Part shown: positions 5,440 through 5,685 of the stretch, in pieces
How the letters are laid out: each line of letters opens with the position of its first letter
Numbering within the stretch: position 1 is the first letter of the stretch
DNA from: an uncultured Eubacteriales bacterium
Lineage (GTDB): Bacteria > Bacillota > Clostridia > Peptostreptococcales > Anaerovoracaceae
Reading direction: 5' to 3'
DNA: 5,685 nt
NCBI GenBank assembly: GCA_902797405.1
Contig: CADBSP010000236.1
Span: forward strand, 1 to 5,685
The notes under the pieces: generated by a model
The model's input: only the letters and a program-made list of their open reading frames with translations
Database searches by the model: none
Told to the model about the DNA's origin: nothing
Made by a program: the position numbers and the translations under genes

Positions 5440-5543
5440 GTAATAAGGTGTTGTGAACATGGCATAGAAGCCTAATCCGGCATAGCAGCCATGCGAAGCT
5501 CGCGACATAAGGACGAACTCGCAGAACCGTCACGGATAGAAGA

Positions 5544-5648
5544 AGCCTCGCGGATTAAGCCGAACAACGCTGACTGTAAAGCAGGATTCAGAAAACTGTG
5601 GGCGGAGGCTATTTTTTTGACGGTACCCATGGGCATGCCATGGTTTTT
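5544..5648 (+). terminator. Possible terminator pair at the end of the structured tract
   Basis: GAGGCT (5605-5610), one base before a run of seven T, can pair with AGCCTC (5544-5549), though the loop is long. A second, tighter hairpin, CCATGG-gcatg-CCATGG (5627-5643), is followed by TTTTTCTT. Either could stop plus-strand transcription. Neither is a strong textbook terminator. Confidence 0.35.
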
Positions 5649-5685
5649 CTTCGATGCCCACGATTCTCAAATATTTCTCAAAGAG

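Larger units (their letters stand above)
5266..5650 (+). ncRNA. Possible structured RNA tract of unknown class
   Basis: No convincing protein gene is present, but hairpins are dense. They include CGGAGTTG-CCCC-CAACTCCG (5299-5318), GAAAC/GTTTC around 5356-5372, and a perfect 11-bp stem with TGGT loop (5414-5439). A possible long-range closing helix joins CCCACAG (5340-5346) and CTGTGGG (5596-5602). AGCCTC (5544-5549) pairs with GAGGCT (5605-5610), followed by a T-run. A possible plus promoter is TTGACA (5229-5234) with CAAAAT 18 bp later. I checked for tmRNA, RNase P, T-box, 6S and group II intron domain V hallmarks and saw none. It could equally be the edge of a mobile element beyond the window. 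Confidence 0.3.

Noticed and set aside
5252..5533. Minus-strand ORF of 93 aa
   Set aside because: No ribosome site, Cys/Arg-rich unlikely composition, and it runs through perfect hairpins; more likely non-coding.
5266..5620. T-box, tmRNA, RNase P or group II intron
   Set aside because: Conserved signatures (T-box AGGGTGGNACCGCG, the tmRNA tRNA-like end, RNase P core, intron domain V) are not present.

Overview
The window looks like a low-to-mid-GC Firmicute, most likely a clostridial gut or anaerobe lineage (Lachnospiraceae/Eubacteriales type). This is inferred from the strong AGGAGG ribosome binding sites, a classic sigma-A promoter, and the style of the Rpn-family and ABC-2 proteins. No ribosomal marker is present, so the genus is not determined.

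Layout. (1) Bases 1-499, plus strand: the 3' end of an acyl-CoA synthetase/AMP-forming ligase gene. It is closed by a strong hairpin terminator at 545-577 that also has a T-rich exit on the minus strand. (2) Bases 625-4550, minus strand: a compact four-gene operon read right to left. The order is an Rpn-family PD-(D/E)XK nuclease (308 aa), a 74-aa stand-alone protein that looks like only the C-terminal tail of an Rpn protein, an ABC ATPase and a 12-helix ABC-2-type permease. Gene junctions are tight: 36 nt from the nuclease stop to the small-gene start, 19 nt to the ATPase, and an 8-nt overlap into the permease. A TTGACA/17/TAGTAT promoter lies about 110 nt upstream of the nuclease. The shared terminator is at 545-577. 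(3) Bases 4551-5685: about 1.1 kb with no convincing protein gene but much structure. It holds the promoter and leader, 2.3 copies of a 91-bp tandem repeat with a conserved hairpin in each unit, a long inverted repeat (5142-5220), and a plus-strand tract of hairpins ending in T-runs (about 5266-5650) that may be an uncharacterised structured RNA.

Most interesting reading. E. coli Rpn proteins are known as toxin-antitoxin, phage-defence systems. In them a short C-terminal protein (RpnS) is translated from inside the nuclease gene (RpnL) and blocks it, and the RpnS dimer helix contains variable four-residue repeats. Here the nuclease gene carries an excellent internal ribosome binding site (AGGAGG, 8-nt spacing, ATG at 3857) just ahead of a run of glycines every fourth residue. 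This would give a 77-aa RpnS. Directly downstream, a separate 74-aa gene has its own AGGAGG and the same architecture: a short lead-in, six glycines at four-residue spacing, then a helical tail. The locus therefore looks like one nuclease with two possible tail antitoxins, one intragenic and one stand-alone, co-transcribed with an ABC exporter. That combination is an inference from sequence and needs experiment; the sequence elements themselves are directly visible.
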